Below are positions 61,199 to 64,000 of a stretch of DNA of 64,000 bases, piece by piece. The notes under the pieces were generated by a model. The model did not search any database and was not told where the DNA came from. It worked only from the letters and a program-made list of their open reading frames with translations. Position 1 is the stretch's first letter, and each line of letters opens with the position of its first letter. The position numbers were made by a program, and so were the translations under genes. Location of the stretch: NCBI GenBank assembly GCA_003577305.1, contig QEVL01000014.1, positions 81,923 to 145,922 of the forward strand, in the 5' to 3' direction. The DNA comes from Burkholderiales bacterium. GTDB lineage: Bacteria; Pseudomonadota; Gammaproteobacteria; Burkholderiales; Burkholderiaceae_E.

Positions 61199-62588
61199 GG
61201 CCCTGGTCGACGCGGCACTCGCCGAGGCGCTGGGCCGGCTTCCCGGTCGCTCGACGCTGCTCGTCGCGTTCAGCGGCGGGCGCGACTCCACCGTGCTGCT
61301 CGACGCGCTCGTGCGCCAGCGCGGGCCGGCGCAGCTGATCGCCTGGCACGTGCACCACGGCCTGCAGCCCGACGCCGACCGATGGCTCGCCTGGTGCGAG
61401 CGCGAAGCCGCGCGCTGCGGCGTGCGCTTCGGCCACACGCGGCTCGGCCCGATGCCGGAGCGCGGCGAGAACCTCGAAGCGTGGGCGCGCGAGGCCCGCT
61501 ACGCGGCGCTCTGGGCGGCGCTCGCGCGCCACGGCGGCGAAGCTCTGCTCACCGCACACCACGCCGACGACCAGGTCGAGACGGTATTCATGCGGCTCGC
61601 ACGCGGCAGTGGCCCGGAGGCGCTCGGAGGCATGGCACCGGCCGAGCATCGCCCCGGCGGCTGGCTGCTGCGGCCGCTGCTCGGCGTGGGCCGCGACCTC
61701 ATCGAGGCCTGTGCGAGGGCGCGCGATCTGCGCTGGGTCGAAGACCCGATGAACGTCGACGAGGCGTTGCTGCGCACGACGCTGCGTGCGCGCGTGCTGC
61801 CGGCGCTCGCCGCTGCGGTGCCGGGGCTGCGCGAGAACGTGCTGCGCAGCGCCGCACTGCTGCGCGAGACCGGCCAGGCGCTGCGCGCCGCGGCAGCGGC
61901 CGACCTCGAGACTGCGGGCCTGGCGGGCGAGCTGCGTGCGCTCGACCGCTGCACGCTTGCCGGGCTGCCGCCGTTTCGGCGCAACGAAGCGGTGCGCGAA
62001 TGGTTTCGCCTGCTCGGGCTGCCGATGCCCACGCAGGCGCGCCTGGCGCAATGGGTGGCACAGATGCTGCTCGGCGGTTCGGCGAGCGCCAGCGTCGAGA
62101 TTGCGCCACTGCGTTTTCGCCGCTATCGCGACCGCATCACGGTCGAGCCGGCCGACGCGCGCGACTGGCGCCGCGACCCGCCGCCGCCGGTGGCGCTGCG
62201 CTGGCGCGGCGAAGCGGTGATCGATCTGCCGGGTTGGGGCGGGCGCCTGACGGTGCGCGCTAGCGACGAGCCCGGGGCGGTCGGCGCAGCCTGGCTCGCC
62301 GCGCAAGCGCTCGAGATCCGGCGACCGCCGGCGGGTGCACGGATGCGGCCGCGCCAGGGCGGGCCGAGTCGCACATTGAAGAACCTGTACCAGGAGCGCG
62401 GCGTGCCGCCGTGGCTGCGTGCCGCAATGCCGGCGGTGTTTGCCGGAGGGCGCCTGATCTACGCGGCCGGCCTCGGGATGGACGCCTCCGGGCCGCCCGG
62501 CGAGGGCGAGCGGGTGCGCCTGCACTGGCGCCCCGACGACCCAGGCGACCCGCGCAGCGCCGGGTTCGAGTCGGGGCCTGCCGTATAA
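61167..62588 (+). CDS. tilS: tRNA(Ile)-lysidine synthase
   Basis: Makes lysidine at the wobble base of the AUA-reading tRNA. 473 aa. PP-loop '[15 protein letters not shown]', '[11 protein letters not shown]', '[19 protein letters not shown]', 'WVEDPMN', and a C-terminal '[15 protein letters not shown]' domain. The only plausible start is ATG 61167, which overlaps accA by 32 nt. Confidence 0.92.
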   Translation: MASSRRSGTAEALVDAALAEALGRLPGRSTLLVAFSGGRDSTVLLDALVRQRGPAQLIAWHVHHGLQPDADRWLAWCEREAARCGVRFGHTRLGPMPERGENLEAWAREARYAALWAALARHGGEALLTAHHADDQVETVFMRLARGSGPEALGGMAPAEHRPGGWLLRPLLGVGRDLIEACARARDLRWVEDPMNVDEALLRTTLRARVLPALAAAVPGLRENVLRSAALLRETGQALRAAAAADLETAGLAGELRALDRCTLAGLPPFRRNEAVREWFRLLGLPMPTQARLAQWVAQMLLGGSASASVEIAPLRFRRYRDRITVEPADARDWRRDPPPPVALRWRGEAVIDLPGWGGRLTVRASDEPGAVGAAWLAAQALEIRRPPAGARMRPRQGGPSRTLKNLYQERGVPPWLRAAMPAVFAGGRLIYAAGLGMDASGPPGEGERVRLHWRPDDPGDPRSAGFESGPAV

Positions 62589-62589
62589 T
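62584..62589 (+). promoter_or_regulatory. -10 box of lysC, overlapping the tilS stop
   Basis: Perfect TATAAT; its TAA is the tilS stop codon. A hairpin (CGGGCC-TTTCGC-GGCCCG, 62592-62609) follows in the leader, 30 nt before the lysC ATG. Confidence 0.5.
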
Positions 62590-62638
62590 TTCGGGCCTTT
62601 CGCGGCCCGCTCTGCGGCCGTGCCACCCTGCGGCAATC

Positions 62639-63907
62639 ATGGCACTGATCGTTCACAAGTACGGCGGCACCTCGATGGGCTCGGTCGAGCGCATCCAGAA
62701 CGTGGCGCGCCGCGTCGCCAAGTGGCGCGCCGCGGGCCATCGCATCGTCGTCGTGCCCTCGGCGATGTCGGGCGAAACCAACCGGCTGATCGCGCTGGCG
62801 CGCGAGATCCAGCCCCAGCCCGACCCGCGCGAACTCGACATGATCGCAGCCACCGGCGAACAGGTCTCGGTCGGTCTTCTCGCGATGGCACTCAAGACGC
62901 TGGGTACCGACGCGGTCAGCTACGCGGGCTGGCAGGTGCCGGTGCGCACCGACAGCGCCTACACCAAGGCGCGCATCCTGTCGATCGACGAGGCGCGCGT
63001 GCGCGCCGACCTCGACGCCGGTCGCGTGGTGATCGTCACCGGCTTCCAGGGCGTCGACGAACTCGGCAACGTGACGACGCTGGGCCGGGGCGGCTCGGAT
63101 ACTTCCGCGGTGGCGATCGCCGCTGCGCTGAAGGCCGACGAGTGCCTGATCTTCACCGACGTCGACGGCGTCTACACCACCGACCCTCGGGTCGTGCCCG
63201 AGGCGCGGCGCCTCGAGCGGATCACCTTCGAGGAAATGCTCGAGATGGCGAGCCTCGGATCGAAGGTGCTGCAGATCCGCGCAGTGGAATTCGCCGGCAA
63301 GTACCGGGTCAGGACGCGCGTGCTCTCGAGCCTCACGCCCCCGGAGATTCCGCTGCAGGTCGAGGCCAATGCGGGCACCCTGATCACCTTCGAGGAAGAT
63401 GAAAACATGGAACACGCGGTCATCTCCGGGATCGCATTCAGCCGCGACGAAGCCAAGATCACCGTGATGAACGTGCCCGACCGGCCGGGCATCGCGTTCC
63501 AGATCCTCGGGCCGATCGCCGACGCCAACATCGACGTCGACATGATCATCCAGAACCAGAGCGTTGGCGGCATGACCGACTTCTCGTTCACCGTGCACCG
63601 CAACGAGTACCAGAGGGCGCTCGAGGTGCTCGAAGGCAGGGTGCGCGAGGCGATCAGGGCCGGCGACATCGTCGGCGACCCGAAGATCTGCAAGGTGTCG
63701 GCCGTCGGCATCGGCATGCGCTCGCACGCCGGCATCGCCAGCCAGATGTTCCGCACGCTCTCCGAAGAGGGCATCAACATCCAGATGATCTCCACCAGCG
63801 AGATCAAGATCTCGGTGGTGATCGAGGACAAGTACATGGAGCTGGCGGTCAGGGCGCTGCACAAGGCGTTCGGGCTCGACCAGCCGGCGGGCGCGCTCGA
63901 AGCCTGA
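62639..63907 (+). CDS. lysC: Aspartate kinase
   Basis: First step of the aspartate family pathway. 422 aa. Kinase part with 'VHKYGGTSMGS', 'TGFQGVDELGNVTTLGRGGSDTSAVA', 'FTDVDGVYTTDPR'; C-terminal pair of ACT domains ('ITVMNVPDRPGIAFQILG', 'VSAVGIGMRSHAGIASQMF'). An in-frame ATG at 63407 with GAGGAAG upstream could start a shorter regulatory subunit, as in some dimeric aspartokinases. Confidence 0.96.
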   Translation: MALIVHKYGGTSMGSVERIQNVARRVAKWRAAGHRIVVVPSAMSGETNRLIALAREIQPQPDPRELDMIAATGEQVSVGLLAMALKTLGTDAVSYAGWQVPVRTDSAYTKARILSIDEARVRADLDAGRVVIVTGFQGVDELGNVTTLGRGGSDTSAVAIAAALKADECLIFTDVDGVYTTDPRVVPEARRLERITFEEMLEMASLGSKVLQIRAVEFAGKYRVRTRVLSSLTPPEIPLQVEANAGTLITFEEDENMEHAVISGIAFSRDEAKITVMNVPDRPGIAFQILGPIADANIDVDMIIQNQSVGGMTDFSFTVHRNEYQRALEVLEGRVREAIRAGDIVGDPKICKVSAVGIGMRSHAGIASQMFRTLSEEGINIQMISTSEIKISVVIEDKYMELAVRALHKAFGLDQPAGALEA

Positions 63908-63926
63908 GAGGGTGTAGCCGAAATGA

Positions 63927-64000
63927 TCAGGCGGCCAACCTTGTTGCGAGCATACGCGCTTCGACCAGCCAGACCCAGGCCACCGGTGCCCATGAGGAGC
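63927..64000 (-). other. Possible C-terminal end of an IS5-type transposase, cut by the window
   Basis: The minus strand reads 24 codons with no stop from the window edge: 'SSWAPVAWVWLVEARMLATRLAA' minus its last residues, then TGA at 63929-63927. Amphipathic ends of this kind close many IS5-family transposases. The sequence between it and the lysC stop (63908-63926) would be the IS terminus. This is a guess from a short stretch. Confidence 0.3.

Noticed and set aside
63908..64000. tRNA-Ser gene after lysC, a common neighbour
   Set aside because: No T-loop GGTTCGAATCC or acceptor pairing could be found.

Overview
The window reads as chromosome of a high-GC (roughly 70% by eye) betaproteobacterium, most likely of the order Burkholderiales. 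Reasons: the pyrG-kdsA-(DUF1330)-eno-ftsB order, a LexA of the CTGT-N8-ACAG type heading an imuA-imuB operon, a 400-residue TrpS, and the general codon use. No phage, plasmid or CRISPR region is visible. About 90% is coding, with many 4-nt ATGA or GTGA overlaps.

Layout. 1-2.1 kb: truncated DMT permease, UgpQ, a DksA/TraR-type zinc protein. 2.1-5.4 kb: SOS operon lexA-imuA-imuB, cut by two copies of a 223-229 bp MITE-like element with 30-bp terminal inverted repeats. 5.4-11 kb: RRM RNA-binding protein, PIN toxin/antitoxin pair, a DUF3365 heme protein with no visible export signal, ETF-ubiquinone oxidoreductase, an SDR, a DUF3422 stump, a thioesterase and a 261-bp palindromic element. 11-18.8 kb: 3-oxoacid CoA-transferase, a cation-efflux transporter fused to a degenerate sensor-kinase module, then pyrG-kdsA-eno-ftsB. 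18.8-33.5 kb: housekeeping genes (hslO, gamma-carbonic anhydrase, acyl-CoA synthetase, PHP, Sua5/YciO, M50 protease, trpS, dapA, bamC, metallo-hydrolase) and a GGDEF-EAL protein.

33.6-44.7 kb is the most unusual region: a respiratory island. It holds a B-type heme-copper reductase (CuA subunit II, subunit I, small one-helix subunit) whose cross-linking tyrosine is replaced by glutamine, which suggests an NO reductase (sNOR/NorSY-like) rather than an O2 reductase. Around it are two diheme cytochrome b proteins fused to different redox modules (plant-type 2Fe-2S plus FAD/NAD reductase; two 4Fe-4S plus MvhD), a second heme-copper-like protein with the CuB histidine pair missing, and helper genes ctaB, SCO and ctaA. 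An FNR/DNR-type box (TTGAT-N4-GTCAA) lies in the divergent promoter region. My inference is a branched electron path from NAD(P)H or low-potential carriers through membrane cytochrome b to the reductase under low oxygen or NO.

44.7-51 kb: mutS, then decayed respiratory genes: a cytochrome cd1 (nirS-type) remnant, a sulfite-dehydrogenase catalytic-subunit remnant and its cytochrome partner with a CxxCR heme site. 50.8-63.9 kb: Rnk, Nudix, metallo-hydrolase, suhB, trmJ-like, cysE, lpxH, ppi, TPR protein, cysS, 3-methyladenine glycosylase, accA, tilS, lysC. The last 75 bp may be the end of an insertion sequence.
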